From NCBI GenBank assembly GCA_029216955.1, contig JANAVB010003400.1, positions 15,853,371 to 15,917,370 of the forward strand: 64,000 nucleotides of DNA. Direction: 5' to 3'. Shown in pieces: positions 20,864 to 33,515 of this stretch (within the stretch, counting starts at the first letter, position 1; every line of letters starts with the position of its first letter). Below the pieces are notes generated by a model. The model did not search any database. It saw only the letters and a list, made by a program, of their open reading frames with translations, and was not told the DNA's origin. This stretch comes from Iris pallida (lineage: Eukaryota; Streptophyta; Magnoliopsida; Asparagales; Iridaceae). The translations under genes and the position numbers were made by a program.

Positions 20864-21529
20864 ATGAACACTCGTATGATCACCCTCACAGGGAGGAACT
20901 GGACAATTTGGAAGCCAATGATGGAGGATCTACTCTTGTGCAAGGACTTGCATGGTCAGTTGGAGGGTGACAGCGCAAAGCCATCGGACAAAGCTGTTGA
21001 AGACTGGAAACGAGTGGATCGAAAGGCCGTTGGATTCATCCACCAATGACTGGACGACTCGATATTTTACAATATGTCCATGGAGAGTTCGACAAAAGCA
21101 TTATGAAAGAAGCTGCATTCGCTGTATGAAAGGAAGACGGTTGGCAACAATACGTTTATTATTTACCAACTCGTCAACTCAAAGTACATAGAGGGTGCCT
21201 CAGTGGCACAATATCTGAACGAGGTTCAGGGTATCATCAATCAGATGTCTGTGACGAAGATGATGATTGATGATGAGCTTCAGGCACTGCTACTTTTAAG
21301 TTCTCTACCAAAAAGTTAGGAGACGTTGGTGGTATCGATGAGCAACTCCGTATCGGATGGAGTTGTCATGATAGAGGCAGTCAAAAGTAGCTTGTTGAAT
21401 GATGAGGTCCGACACAAGCAAGTTGAATCGTCACAGGAGAACGCTCTTGTGGCTTCCTACGGGAAGAAACGAATCAAGTCACAGGCGAGGACATGGAAAG
21501 TTCTCGGAATCTTGCGATTGTGGATCACA
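20864..21529 (+). pseudogene. gag: Element H copia-type gag
   Basis: Copia Gag of the UBN2/gag-polypeptide type. The N-terminal GRNWTIWKPMMEDLLLCKDL matches the W-x3-M-x-D-L-L pattern of this family. LHSLYERKTVGNN, VNSKYIEGASVAQYLNE, DDELQALLLLSSLP and SLLNDEVRHKQVE follow. Stops at 21047 (TGA), 21104 (TGA) and 21317 (TAG) each replace an expected Trp. The gene is cut before the zinc knuckle by the LTR of element E. The rest of H is not found in the window. Confidence 0.85.
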
Positions 21530-24112
21530 TGTAAACCCCCTAAATTTCACAATAATTTTTTCATTTATATTTTGGTATTTATACGACGAGTACGAATATG
21601 TATATACGAAGTATTTAATTATTTTTATACAAATGTTTTGTTATTAGATTTTTATAAATATAGAAATAAATATTTTGTTTCGATATAATATAAAGTAAAT
21701 ATTTTCAATATTTGTTCGAGTATAAATATGTTGTTCCGAATTTCCCAAACTTATTTTTATTATAGAAATAATTTTTATTTCATATACAAGTATAGGCACT
21801 AATTTAGAAAGTAATATTTATGTAAATAATTTGTACTATTTGCGTGCGATGTACATGAAAATAAATTTATATATATTTTATAAAAATTTGATTTTAGAAA
21901 AAATTATTTGGAATTATTTTAAAGTATTTTAAATTAATTAAAATTATTTTTAAATTTATAAAAAGATATTTTAAATTTATTTGTTATAATCTAAATTGGG
22001 AGTAGATTTTATTTGATTAGATTTTAAATAGTTTTAAATTAAAAATGAGATTTACCTAGTTTTAAATTTGGATTAGATTTTATTGAATAGTTTTAAATAT
22101 ATTTAGATTAATGTGATATTTACCAAGAGAGATTTAAATCTTTCCTAATCCTTATCTAAAAAGGATTCCTCCACCCTATTTATACGGGAGCTTTTCCATT
22201 ATTTTTCTCCACCAATGTTTCCACCACCATTGTTTGTGCACCGTGTCGGTGTCCACCCTCTTCATGTCAGCCTATGTTGGCATCGAGTCCAACCCAAGTA
22301 TCTTTCCACTATCACAATTTATCTCTTTTTCTTCCAAAATACCAAAATTCATCATAAAAATTAATCTCAACTATAACAACTTTGAACAGCCATAACTCCC
22401 AACTCACGACTCCGTTTCACTACCAGTTTTTTGTTTGAATGGTATTGAGGTTAGATTTGACAATCTATAATTTATTGTAGAAAATTCGTAAGATAATTTT
22501 CTGTAAAATTATTTGAGTGCTAATTTTATGAAAATCGACGTGTCATACTATTTTTTAGATTTCGGGAGATCCCGAAGTCGCTTTTGTGATCCGTTTGATA
22601 TTTCGAAAAGCTAACATGATGTCTATTGCATGCAAATTTTTTCAGAAATTAATTTTAAAAGTTAAAAATTTTATTTTAGGCTAATGTATATTTATATTAT
22701 TTAGTGATATTTAAAATAAGCTTTTGACCTAAAAATATTATTGTAATATTTTTTTCCTAATTAAATTATTATTTTTTATCTAAAAATGATATTCCTAGAT
22801 TTTTAAAGTATTTGTCTAAAATTATTTTAACTAATGAAAAGGGTAGTTTCCAAATTAAAATTTATTTTCAAGTTGGTATTTATCTAAAATATTTTGGGGA
22901 ATAAAATAGAGTTTTCCAATATTTTAAATATTTTTATAAAAATAGTATAATTATCTATTTTTACTCAAATTCTCTTCAATTATCATCACTGATCACGACT
23001 AATCGTAATCCCCATCTCTTACAAATTTTGTACTTTCTTATGTCGACCCTAGCTAATTGGATTGTTATGGACTCGATGGAATAGTCTGCCCATCATCAGA
23101 GGCCATCTTGTGAAGTTTTAACGTCGAAGTTAATTTTGTGCCATCATGATTATCGCACCACACCAGGCCCACTACCACGCAAGTACACCTTGCCGAACTT
23201 TACAGTATTTATATACATTTCTTATATTGTTGTTACTTTTTTGTCTTACTTGATCACATACTTCTTATGATTCATGTTATTGTTACTTTTAGTTATGATT
23301 GTTATTTTCTCGTTATACGTATACGTAGTTTGTTTCTATTTCCTATCTTTACTTGTTATTATTTCATGTTCATGCGTCTTATGATTTATCGTTGCCTAGT
23401 CCTATCCATGTTTCCTTGACATGATTGACCTGGACTTGACTAGGACTTGACTTGATGACTTGACTTGACTTGACTTGACTTCCTAGTACCTTAGGAGCCG
23501 TGAGTATAGTACTCTATTGTTAGTGCCTCGTCGGGCTGCAGTAGAGAACCTGTTATAGGACTGTTAGTGCTTCACCTGATTGTGGCTATTATCACATATA
23601 CCTATAGCTATGATTAATTTTATATTCTCATGACATGTCACCATCTATAAAGTTCTCCTATGTGTTATTCTTTCTTGTACTTGTTATTTATGTTTTTCCT
23701 TGTATGTTATTACTATCAAAGTAGGCTTGTATATTATGTATCTTGCTAATCCCCTGAGGACCGGGTGATCTCGCCAGGTGTGTGTATTTTCTTGACTTTC
23801 TGCAGGAGTTTCAGCTAAGATCGTGATCTTCTCTCCCAATCGAAGATAACTTGGACTTGGATCACGCTTGCTGCTTGTATTCTTTATTTTATATTTTTTT
23901 CCTTCTAGTTAAATGGTTGGTAGTAGATTTGTCTCCATCCAACAACTTGTACAATGACATTTCATATCTGATTCTATAATATCTTGATTCTTTCATTTTG
24001 TGGATGAGGTTAGTTAGTCGTGATTATACTGCATTTACAGCTTACATATATTTATTATACTACTGACATGTTACGTACCTAGTCCTATGTATTTTAGGAC
24101 TGGGATATTACA
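21530..24112 (+). repeat. Element E 5' LTR (2.58 kb)
   Basis: TGTAAACCCCC to GATATTACA, with a TGTAA/TTACA terminal inverted repeat. The first 0.5 kb matches 47525-48023. A TATA-like CTATTTATACGG lies near 22170, a TTGAC cluster at 23418-23482, and an acceptor-like TTTCTGCAG near 23806. Confidence 0.85.
23418..23482 (+). promoter_or_regulatory. TTGAC (W-box core) run in E LTR
   Basis: Eight TTGAC words in 65 bases, the last four as a perfect (CTTGA) pentamer tandem. It may be a simple repeat or a functional W-box cluster. Confidence 0.4.
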
Positions 24113-24120
24113 TATTTTTG

Positions 24121-24138
24121 TGGTGGTCCATGCTGGTC
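24121..24138 (+). other. Primer-binding site, tRNA-Ile type (element E)
   Basis: TGGTGGTCCATGCTGGTC, two mismatches from the A and L site, 8 nt after the LTR end. Confidence 0.65.
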
Positions 24139-24472
24139 AATGATTAAGTTGTTTGGTTACATGACTGTACCAAGCAAGCATGCATATAGGATCAAAGTCT
24201 AGGATCTCATCGACATACTTGATCTCCTTTCTTGATTCTATTTTTGAACTCTCGTTTGACTGCCTTGAATTGCATCTTGCTCGATTCCTTTTCTACTGTG
24301 AGTCTTATTTTTCGTGCTTATATAGAGTTTAGGGAAATGACTCATACTCGGTATATATGCTCTATTGTTCAATTACACTATTAGTTGAACTCTTGTAAGT
24401 TGGGTAGCGTGCCTCACAACCTAGTATCCCAATGTTCTTATGACCATTAATGAAATATAGCGTGCCTCACAA
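24139..24472 (+). other. Element E leader remnant
   Basis: Leader sequence without coding. Near its end a 53-bp tandem duplication (24407 and 24460, starting GCGTGCCTCACAACC) lies at the junction with the element C LTR. Confidence 0.5.
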
Positions 24473-26723
24473 CCGAGTATCCCAATGTTCTTATGAAGAT
24501 GAGTCATTGATTCGAAGAGTTGCGTTGACCCGAGGAATACATCGAGTAAGATTGATGCAAGTGTTAAGTTGGTCCGAAAGAAAGTGTTGAGTCGGTTCAA
24601 ATATTCTAAGAAATCGAATCGATACAATGCACAAGTCTGATTCGAACGAATATTAATTTTAGTTGGTTTCGTGTGCAGACTATGCTTTACGCTGAAATAT
24701 AAGGGGTCAACATTTTACCTTGTTTGTAACGGAGTCCGCAAAACCAAATCATCGCCTCGCAACGGACTAAGGCATAGGCATGGTAAACCAAATCAGTCGA
24801 GTAGTTTAATGCAACACAAAGTGCTCAAATAGCTAAGTCAGAAGAGTTGGTCATGCAAACAAAGTTATAAAATCTAGCCGCATCGGCTCGGCAAAACGAC
24901 AAGGCGTATCGGCCTAAGGTGTGATGACTTTGACCCTTCTTTCCTACTCCGTCATGCCAAGTAAAATATACCGTTGTATGCTAAGTTAACCTATCGAGAC
25001 CACGGGCATGACTCGATCGAGAGATGAACATAGTGCATGTCGAATACTAAGGTAGAACAATTGAATTTAAATGTACATCAAATGTACGAGTCGCTATAGA
25101 ACATCGAAATACTGTAAAGGCGAGCGCCTCGGTGTGCAAGCCATATAAACATGGGATAACTGTATCGACGAGTGCCTCAGTGCACGAGTCGTTCATGCCC
25201 CCGAGCACGAGTTAGAAGGCTAAAACATTGAAAGATGATATCGACACAAGTGTCTCAGTGCACGAGCTGTAGAACATTGAATACTCTATCGAGGCGTGCC
25301 TCAAGTGCACGAATATAAGGTAATGAACTTAAGTTTAGCACATTGAAAGATCGTGTTGGCGTGCATCAAATGCACGAATCACATATCATTGAACGTTAAG
25401 TTGTAGAACATGAAAATATGGAATCGAGACGTGCATCAAATACACGAGTCGAAGGATATCGAATAATTATTGAATGCGATATGCTATCTTGAATGGTTGG
25501 GACCTTCGGATCGTTCACTCGGATATTGAATCGAGGCATTGAAACATCGAAAGAGAAATCATACAAAGAATGTGAGAACATAGAAAGAATATGAGAAATA
25601 TGGAACGATGCGAAGTCTGAGTTTCAGACTCAGACTATGTTTGGTTGTATGAGTAGTTGCATGTTGCATAATCAAATGGACTTTGAATTAACCTGTGAAC
25701 GGGTTCATTTTCTGCGCGCCGGGGCATCGGGACTGTTCGGCCTAGGAGGAATGATTATCGTGGCAATGGAGCACGAGCATTGCTGGCCCTTCAGAGAGGA
25801 TTGCAACCTATGGCTGAGGGGTGGCTCACAATGTATTTGAAAAACATAAGTCCATTCTGACAAGGTAAATGTCAGTGATCTTCATATAGATAGGGACCGG
25901 TGGGCTAAAAGTGTCAGCACACAGAGATCCTACACAAAGAGCACTTATAATATGTCAAGAAAAGATGGTAGGCGTATTCGCCTTAAGTCGGTACAAGGGT
26001 GAGTGCGTCGATGTTGGAAAGAAGTCGCGCCATGAAACAATACAAGATTGATGAATGTTACCGGTATGCTTACGCGAATAAATGATAACATGCTTGCCAT
26101 GAAATACATGCTTTACCTGCTTTTGAATATGCCATAAAATTGACCCTAAGGCAAATATAGAAATATCACTACTTTAACTGCGTGATTTATATATATCCAC
26201 TTATTATTGGTTTAGTAAAGTGGGTCAAGATCAGTACGCGAGAGGCTAGTACTGATCCCCCACCAAATTGCTTTTAGGCTGCAGGTAATGGTTTGCTCGT
26301 AGTGGAGCTTTGCTTGAACGCATTGATGCATGGAATATCGTTGCACTTTGAGACGTGCGACCGCTTTGACGCGCGGACTTGCAACAAAATGTTGCTGCCG
26401 AGATATAGAAAACATGATGTATGGAACGATAAAATCCTTTGTGAGCAAGAGAGAACTTTAGTGTTGTAACCCAATCTGGCATGATTCAATTAGGCTATTA
26501 AAAGCCTTTGTAATTTTGCTTCTTATAGAATAAAGGGAATTATTTCGTATACTCTATTTTCTTCTGCTGCTAAATATCAAATCAAAGATAACCATTTGAG
26601 AACTTGTCATCTTGTCTTGTACAACTGCAACTCCAGACTCGTACGGCATCATGCTCCAGCGAGGATGAATGATTCGATAAAATTGATGCGAGGATGAACG
26701 ATTTCCCGAGTCGGGGTGTGACA
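24473..26723 (+). repeat. Element C 5' LTR
   Basis: Aligns with 40386-42645 throughout and ends GTGTGACA just before the iMet PBS. The first few bases are degenerate (CCGAGTATCCC against TGTAATATCCC), so the start is approximate. TATA-like TTTATATATATCC lies near 26187. Confidence 0.8.
25010..25460 (+). repeat. GTGCACGAG sub-repeats in C LTR
   Basis: Six to seven imperfect units about 60-75 bases apart carry GAGTGCCTCAGTGCACGAGTCG or variants. The GTGC...GCAC parts could pair as small hairpins. The copy in the 3' LTR is at about 40925-41370. Confidence 0.75.
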
Positions 26724-26726
26724 AAT

Positions 26727-26738
26727 TGGTATCAGAGC
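26727..26738 (+). other. Primer-binding site, tRNA-iMet (element C)
   Basis: TGGTATCAGAGC, the standard plant iMet PBS, 3 nt after the LTR end. Confidence 0.9.
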
Positions 26739-29675
26739 TCTAGGTTCAATTTCCTCAGGACGCCTACTTTGTTTCAATTCTAAAAGTTGTCCACCACAAT
26801 CGAATGACTCTTGACTCTACTCGATGCCGTACTGGATGTTCCATACAATAAGTCTAATACAAATTGTGTAATTTTATCGCCTATATTTTGAAAATTATAT
26901 GATGTTTGCAAAAAAAGTTGTAAAATGTTTATTGCATTGAGTACAACGAGCCATAAAATATTTGTTGCTGCAAGTGCAACAAGTCATGAATTGTGAATTA
27001 AGATGTTTGTTGTTTCAATGCAACAAGTCGATATAAGAAATGTTGGTTACATCGATATAACAAAAATTGTGGGATGTTTTCGTTGCATGAAATGTAATGA
27101 GTTGAATTATGATTTGTGCGCATTGTAAATGAACATGAAAGTTGATATCGAATGTGTTGAACGAATTCGAGCACTAGCTTTGAATGTCAAAAATGAATCG
27201 TTGCACGAGGTACAACGGATGTAGGAAATGAATCGTTGTACGAGGTAAAACGGATGTTAGAAATAAATCATTACATGAGGTACAATGGATGTCGGAAATG
27301 AATGTCGAAAATAAATCGTTGCACGAGGTGCAATAGATGTCGGAAATAAATTGTTTCATGAGGTACAACGGATGGATCTGAAATCATAAATTGATAGAAA
27401 CGAATCGGTTCGGTTGCACACCGAACTTGAGTTGGCAAATGAATACATTGGCTGAATTGTGTCGAATTTTGATTAATCAAAAGTTGCGGTTGTGATCAGC
27501 ATGATCACTGCAGAAATCGTGAGTCAGAATAGACTGTTGGTTCATACCGGGTATGATGCGGGAGAAATAATTTGATTTCTGAATTGTATAATGTCATACC
27601 ACCCATGCGATGAATGACTCAATTCTGAGTGGTATATGCTATACCACTTGTACGATGGATTGTATCGACACATTGTGTGAATTGCGGAAGGTTTGTCCAC
27701 AACAGACGAGATAGTACCGAGACTCGATTAAAAATTTGTTTGGCGGTATGCTGATGCAAGTATTCTTCGATAATCTGTTAGAATAATCAGGCGTGAACTT
27801 GTATCAATGAATGATACGTCGAACGAAAATTATAAGTCGATGGAATGACTGGGACTAGCGAAATGGTTTTCCTTCAAGACAATAATCAGATCGACGGGAT
27901 AGGAAACTTGAATGTAATAAATGAGTCACACGACTTGCGAGTTTGACCAAAATATTTGACTATACGAATTGAAATCGGATCGCACGAATTGTGACTCGAT
28001 GAAATATTGGTCAATATGAATTGTAATCGGATCGCACGAACTATGACTCAATGAAAAGTTCGTTGATACGGATAATCATGCCTAAGAAGATAGTTAGTTA
28101 TGTTACGACGAAACTCATTTGAGTACTACAGAAACACGTAGAGGGCGCGATATTATAACTCGAGGGTTCGATGTTGGATAATCGGTAACTCGGTTACGCG
28201 ATCAAAGTATAGAAGGATACGACAAATTAGAAACTGATATGACGCGTATAGAAATATCCGTTAAGTACTTGGATGTATGTAATGCGAGCTAAGTCGACAT
28301 TGATACAGATTCAAAGTTGACCCTCGTGCTATCGAGATTGATATGACCTATCAAAATTGATACACAAGAAAACGTAAGCACGATGTGAGAATACAAAATA
28401 GGATGGGCCTAAGATTTTTGTAAATAGTATTATGAAAATGTCGAACTGGTTCATCATAAACTTTGTGATTGATTAGTGCGAGACTATAAGTCATCGATGA
28501 CTGCTTTGATACGTATAGCATCTCAGGTGTTGATCGTGGGTAGATAAGCTTGGACTCTAAATGAGTAGATGTTTCGTGGATTACAGAATCATCGACGGTA
28601 GTGCATGAATTATTCAGAGGATAGTTGTATCTCAGTTGCATAGATAGAAATAATTTTGTCCAAATTTGGGTAGTCCCATAGAAATCGTCGGAATGCGATT
28701 TGGCTCCGAAATAATATAGCATAGTTCGTAGTAACTGTCCTTCGTTAATAATCCATAATTATCGAGTGTAGCTTCGGGGCAGCTGACCCTAGAAGATTTG
28801 ACCGCCAAATCAAAGTGAATATTACAAACCCATAAGATGACCCATATGATGTTGCATATGGAATTGTGTTGAGAACAAATATGATGTGGTGCATGTTGAT
28901 GACCAGTCTAGGCGATCAAATAATTGTTTCAGGAATTGATGGGACAGCTTCGGCTGAGCATTTTATAGCCAGATTTTGACGATTGGTCAGATGAATGCTT
29001 GAATGATTATATTAGTCAGATCAAAATGGAAATTTCACAAACAAACTTGGTGATATGTATAGAGAATTTTAAGAATCATGCTATACACGAGAACGAGCAG
29101 TAAGAGAACAACTTTCGAATTGTGTCGTTGAATTTGGATTTTCCTAGCAAATGAGCTTGCATGAATCGAACTTTTATTCGATGTTACGAGATGGATAAGT
29201 TAGGTATTTTGCTAGAAATTTCCTACTCAATAGGAATCGAACATAAGACACGTCGTAAAGATATCGTGTTAAAGCGATTGTTGTCTTTGAGATCTGTCAA
29301 ATCGCGTAAACAATTGTGTCGGAAAGACCGTTGCCTTTGAGCATCGTCGACTCGGATCAAACTTTTTTGTCGAATAGATTGTGGCCTTTGTGCAACGTCA
29401 ATTTATAGTTGCGTTGGAAGAATTTAAAAACGGTGTTTAGGTAAGTCACCTAGCGGGCGTAGCCCTGAATGTTGATGCAAGTCAACAACAGAAAATCGTA
29501 TTGAGATGAGTTGCTAGGTGAAACTTTGAAAATAGTTGGGCAGCAACTTCGAACGCAAGTCATTGCAGAGATTAGTTGCGATCGAATGCACGACGGCTTG
29601 ACGCGACGCATAAAATTGATGGTCCATATGAAACTTACAAAATAAGAAATACGATTTTGAATTGCTTTGCATGCA
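26739..29675 (+). other. Element C internal region, left part, non-coding
   Basis: No open frame resembles gag, protease or pol on either strand. The longest frames are short and unrecognised. The only clear structure is the minisatellite at 27176-27372. Element L follows. Confidence 0.6.
27176..27372 (+). repeat. About 40-bp minisatellite in C internal region
   Basis: Five or so units of GTCGGAAATGAATCGTTGCA followed by CGAGGTACAACGGAT, with point changes and one shortened unit. Confidence 0.85.
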
Positions 29676-29680
29676 GTGAC
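29676..29680 (+). other. Target-site duplication of L, left (GTGAC)
   Basis: GTGAC precedes the L 5' LTR and recurs exactly at 39994-39998. Confidence 0.9.
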
Positions 29681-30184
29681 TGTAACACCCAGTTTTTCAG
29701 AAGAGGGTAATTTTGAAATTTTGTAATTATAATTATTATTAATGGTATTTATTTTATGTTATGATTTTTAGTGATATTTAATTATTTTTAAACTATTTAA
29801 ATTCATGACTTATGATTTGGTGTCTTACTAGTGTTCATTTCCAGACTGAGGGGTATTTTAGTCATTTTTTTGTAATTTTAAAAATTATTTGGGATTATTA
29901 ATTATTATTTAAATTTATTAGAATTTATGAGAATTTTTAGGAATTATTTGAGATAGTTTGAACTAGGTTGACTTTTGACTAGTGTTGACTTTGTAGACCT
30001 ACCTAGAAGTTAACCCTAGTTAGTGGGTCATGGTTAGGTCAAGTGACTCTAGTCTAACCTAGCCTAGCACTTGGTTTAAGTCATTTTAGCAATAGGATTA
30101 GGAAGTCACAAGTCATGACTTATGAACCTTGATTAAGTTTAATCCTCATTAGCTTTGTAACTTGGCCCAAGGCCCAATAGTTTG

Positions 30185-30253
30185 ACAAAACCCTAACCCT
30201 AAGCCTTAGTGGCCAGCCACACCCCTCTACCTAGGGATTCCCACCATATAAAA
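30185..30253 (+). promoter_or_regulatory. L LTR core promoter: telobox and TATA box
   Basis: AAACCCTAACCCTAAG near 30185-30202 is a double telobox, followed 45 bases later by CATATAAAATCC. The same arrangement is at 36182-36250 in the 3' LTR and, reversed, at 20251-20295. Confidence 0.6.
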
Positions 30254-30309
30254 TCCCTTCCAAATCTAGGGTTGCCTCTTTTCTTTAGGAAGAGCCTAAT
30301 TTCAAGGAG

Positions 30310-30424
30310 GTAAGTTTTCATGCCATTTAAATTCTAGAGCCCCTTTCCTATTCCTTTTTCTTTCTAAATTGTTCCAATAGGACCTAATAGGACTGTTATT
30401 GCTGTTGTTGAGCTTCCATTTCAG
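30310..30424 (+). other. Possible leader intron in L LTR
   Basis: CAAGGAG followed by GTAAGT (30310) is a near-consensus donor, and TTCCATTTCAG (ending 30424) a plausible acceptor. They lie about 60 bases downstream of the TATA box. No transcript evidence is available. Confidence 0.25.
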
Positions 30425-30584
30425 TTTGAGGTTGATTTGGATTGATTTGGTCATCAAGTGGAGAGCATTACATAGGGAGTTCTATTGAAAGTTCAACAAG
30501 AGGTAATTTCTCCAACTCTCAATGGATTTTTGATTTGTCTTCATGTATAGGAAGCCCTAAGGGTCCCCCTAAGGTCTGGATAGG

Positions 30585-31240
30585 TTTCGTGTCCAGTATC
30601 GGGGGATTCGTGTCCGTTCTGGACACGTATCAGAGCTAGGACTAGGTGTTCGACATAATGCCACAGAGGGCCTGTCGATCGAGTTAACCTATTGTCTTTG
30701 AATAGGAAATAGGTTGTTGTTCTTATTTAATGATTCCTGTCCTTGTGTCTTGATTTCTGTGTCGTCCTGTGTCGGTTTGATGATGTGGACATGCGCACGC
30801 ACACGGTCGCGCGCTGCTACAGGGATCCCCTGCTACTCGGGCCCTGTAGCGGACATGACACACACTTATTCGACACAAAACTCGACACGAGGCAAGGGGC
30901 ACTGACTGACACACCATGTGTCAAGTCTCACGTGTCCCCATGTTGTGTCGAGCGAGATATTAATCCCACACGGGGATTTGCCTGTGGGCGTGCACTGTGG
31001 GTTTCCCCACTGACACGGGTCTCGTGTCCGACCCTGACACTTCGTGGACACAGGCCAGTGGGCCCATGAGGTAGTCCAATAGGTGGGCTACCCATGTGTG
31101 TCACCACGAGATCCATTCGTGTCCTGTGTCGTACACACGACACAAGTGCACGTGTGTACGAGACAGTGCACTGTATATGTATCACTTTGTGATTTCTTGC
31201 TATGGACACGCCGTGTCAGGCTATGGGTGACACGAGATGA
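30585..31240 (+). repeat. GTGTC/GACAC field with ACGTGTC boxes (L 5' LTR)
   Basis: By eye about two dozen GTGTC or GACAC words occur in 650 bases, in both orientations. CACGTGTC at 30929-30936 is a G-box/ABRE-type site. The region is much richer in GC than its flanks. The 3' LTR counterpart is 36580-37245. Confidence 0.85.
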
Positions 31241-32639
31241 TGTGTGGGGTTGTGCACGAGGGTTATATTCATTTTTTTAATCATTAGATTCATGATTAAT
31301 TAATTTGCTATTCGATTTCCTCATTGAACCAATGTTCTGATACTGTAAGTAGCTTACCTGTCATTTCCAGTTTTTCAAATCAATATTGTTCATGATTTTA
31401 GTCCATAGAATGATGTTTAATACTGAGGTTAGGTCCTAATTATAATTCTCTTATACATTAGCTTGCCATGGTTAAATTTGGTGTTGAATTGATAAGGGTG
31501 GGCTGTTAAATGGGTAGATGTTTCATAATGTATCATGAATTGATTTTATTATTGAAAGTTCTTCATAAACTAGTTGATCCCTAACAGTGTTCTTGAAATG
31601 AAATCTGAGATTGTTGGGTGTAATCTGGAACCTCTTGGGACTGTCTAGGTAAGTTAAATGTAGTGTGCATTGAGTGTCCTAATTCTGAACATGGGTTAAA
31701 CAGGACATTGGGTTAGGGTGCACAGTTTAATGTTTAACAGGATCATGTTTTGCCACTGTATTGCACTACTAAATTCTTTATTTGTTTTCTAAATATTGTC
31801 ATCATTTCGATTCAATGTTCCTATATTAAATCTGGGATTGGAAAGAGCTGTCAAATTAATCTGGAAACTGAGAATAATTCCCTTCACTGATAACAGTGGC
31901 TAGATACACTGTTTTCCTTGTTCTCTACATGATTTTGGGGTGTTCATTATGTGGTGTTAATCTGAGATTAGAAGGACATGAATTGGTGTCCATTCCTTTC
32001 TTCCTATTTTGAGATTGAGTTTCAATTCTAGTTTTTGTTTAAACCTGAGAATGAGGTAGAGGGGACTTGATGTTAAATGTGAATTCTAGTTTTGGCTTTG
32101 ATTGTTTCCTTCCCCTATCATTCACTGCTTCTAATGAATGTATATGTATACTGCTCTACACAGGCCTACACTTCCTTCACTGTTGGTTAGTTCCAGTTTC
32201 TTCACATTAGCACAGACACACCACACATGTTTCTCTTTATTCACTGTCACATTGCCTGCCCACAGAACACAGGTACACTTCATGGACACACACTAGCACC
32301 CTCTTTCTCTTTCTCTATATTCTATTCCTTTATATGTAGGCCATGATTGCTTATAGGCATATACAATGTGTAGATATGTAATTGTGTGAGTGTATATATA
32401 TATATCTATATATATATTTCCTTGTTAGCTAGTGATGTAGGTTTACATTTAGCCTAGATTGTGTACTATATTATTGTGTGTTAAATGTATGGGTGTATAG
32501 TGAGGTTGTAACTTGCTAAGGAATTCTATAATTAGCTAAGCCTTGTGATATAATTTGTATAGGCTTGCCTAGCCTTGTTAGGCATGGTGCTAGCTAGTAT
32601 AGATTGGAATAGCCTAGTTTAGACTCAACTAGACTTGGT

Positions 32640-32705
32640 TGACCTAGTTGGACTTCTAGGGTTGACCAGAGTTGACCAAGAGTTGACTTTGGCCTAGATT
32701 GACCT
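32640..32705 (+). promoter_or_regulatory. W-box cluster (L 5' LTR)
   Basis: Five TTGAC[CT] words in 66 bases. The 3' LTR copy is at about 38640-38708. Confidence 0.4.
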
Positions 32706-33077
32706 AGAATCATGTAGAATGCATAGTAGGACTCCATTTTACTATTCTGGACCTGTTGTGACTTGTGCTGTTCTATAGGAGACAGACACCACTCCTCGGA
32801 CAGTATATTCTCTTCAGACACTCAGGCTATCAGGCGAGTACATTCTCTGACCGTTTCATACTTGTATGGATTTACATTCTTGCTCTAGATTACTGTACCT
32901 GATGCTGACACGATCTTTATCACGGATTGGTACTATATGGATCTTCTTCTGAGTGTTATCTCCTTGTATTCACTAAGTACATATTGTGATGTACGTTTCA
33001 CTTACATATTATATTTATTAAATACCCTTATCATTGTACACTCATTGTGCATATTGTACTCTCAGTATCACATTGAG

Positions 33078-33141
33078 CCATTGTACAAGCCATTGTACAA
33101 GACATTGTACAAGCCATTGTACAAGCCATTGTATAAGGTAA
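33078..33141 (+). repeat. 12-bp ATTGTACAAGCC array (L 5' LTR)
   Basis: Five tandem units of CATTGTACAAGC with minor changes. The 3' LTR copy is at about 39081-39142. It occupies the position held by the TCATGT field in the solo LTR. Confidence 0.9.
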
Positions 33142-33515
33142 CGTAACTGAATTGGATCCTTGTGTATTGATTGGGGAGGGGGAGTAGAAATGGTTATGTG
33201 ATCAATCGTATTGTATAAGAAATTGTATATGTCCATTGTACACCCACGTACAAAGGAGTCCCATTTTATTGTATAACCTAACCCGTTTACATAACCATAT
33301 TGTGCTCTAAAATCACATGTTCCTTACAGTCTTACTTATCATATTTAGATATTTCCTGTTATCAAATCTCTACTATTTTTTATATATCATTTTCTTTCAG
33401 CGTTTCATGTACTTTACTCTATTGCATGCTTTATATTTTCTAACTCGATATGAACTGCGTGAGATATTTTGTGCTCGCTCCCGTCCTGACTGGACCTGTT
33501 GAAAATATTACAGAG

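Noticed and set aside
23440..23480. Telomere-like or satellite array from the CTTGA run
   Set aside because: Only about four perfect units; better described as a local TTGAC run inside an LTR.
30743..31069. 108-residue frame present in both L LTRs
   Set aside because: Open because the GTGTC field is stop-poor. It is conserved between LTRs only because they are recent copies, and it is not kept in the older solo LTR.
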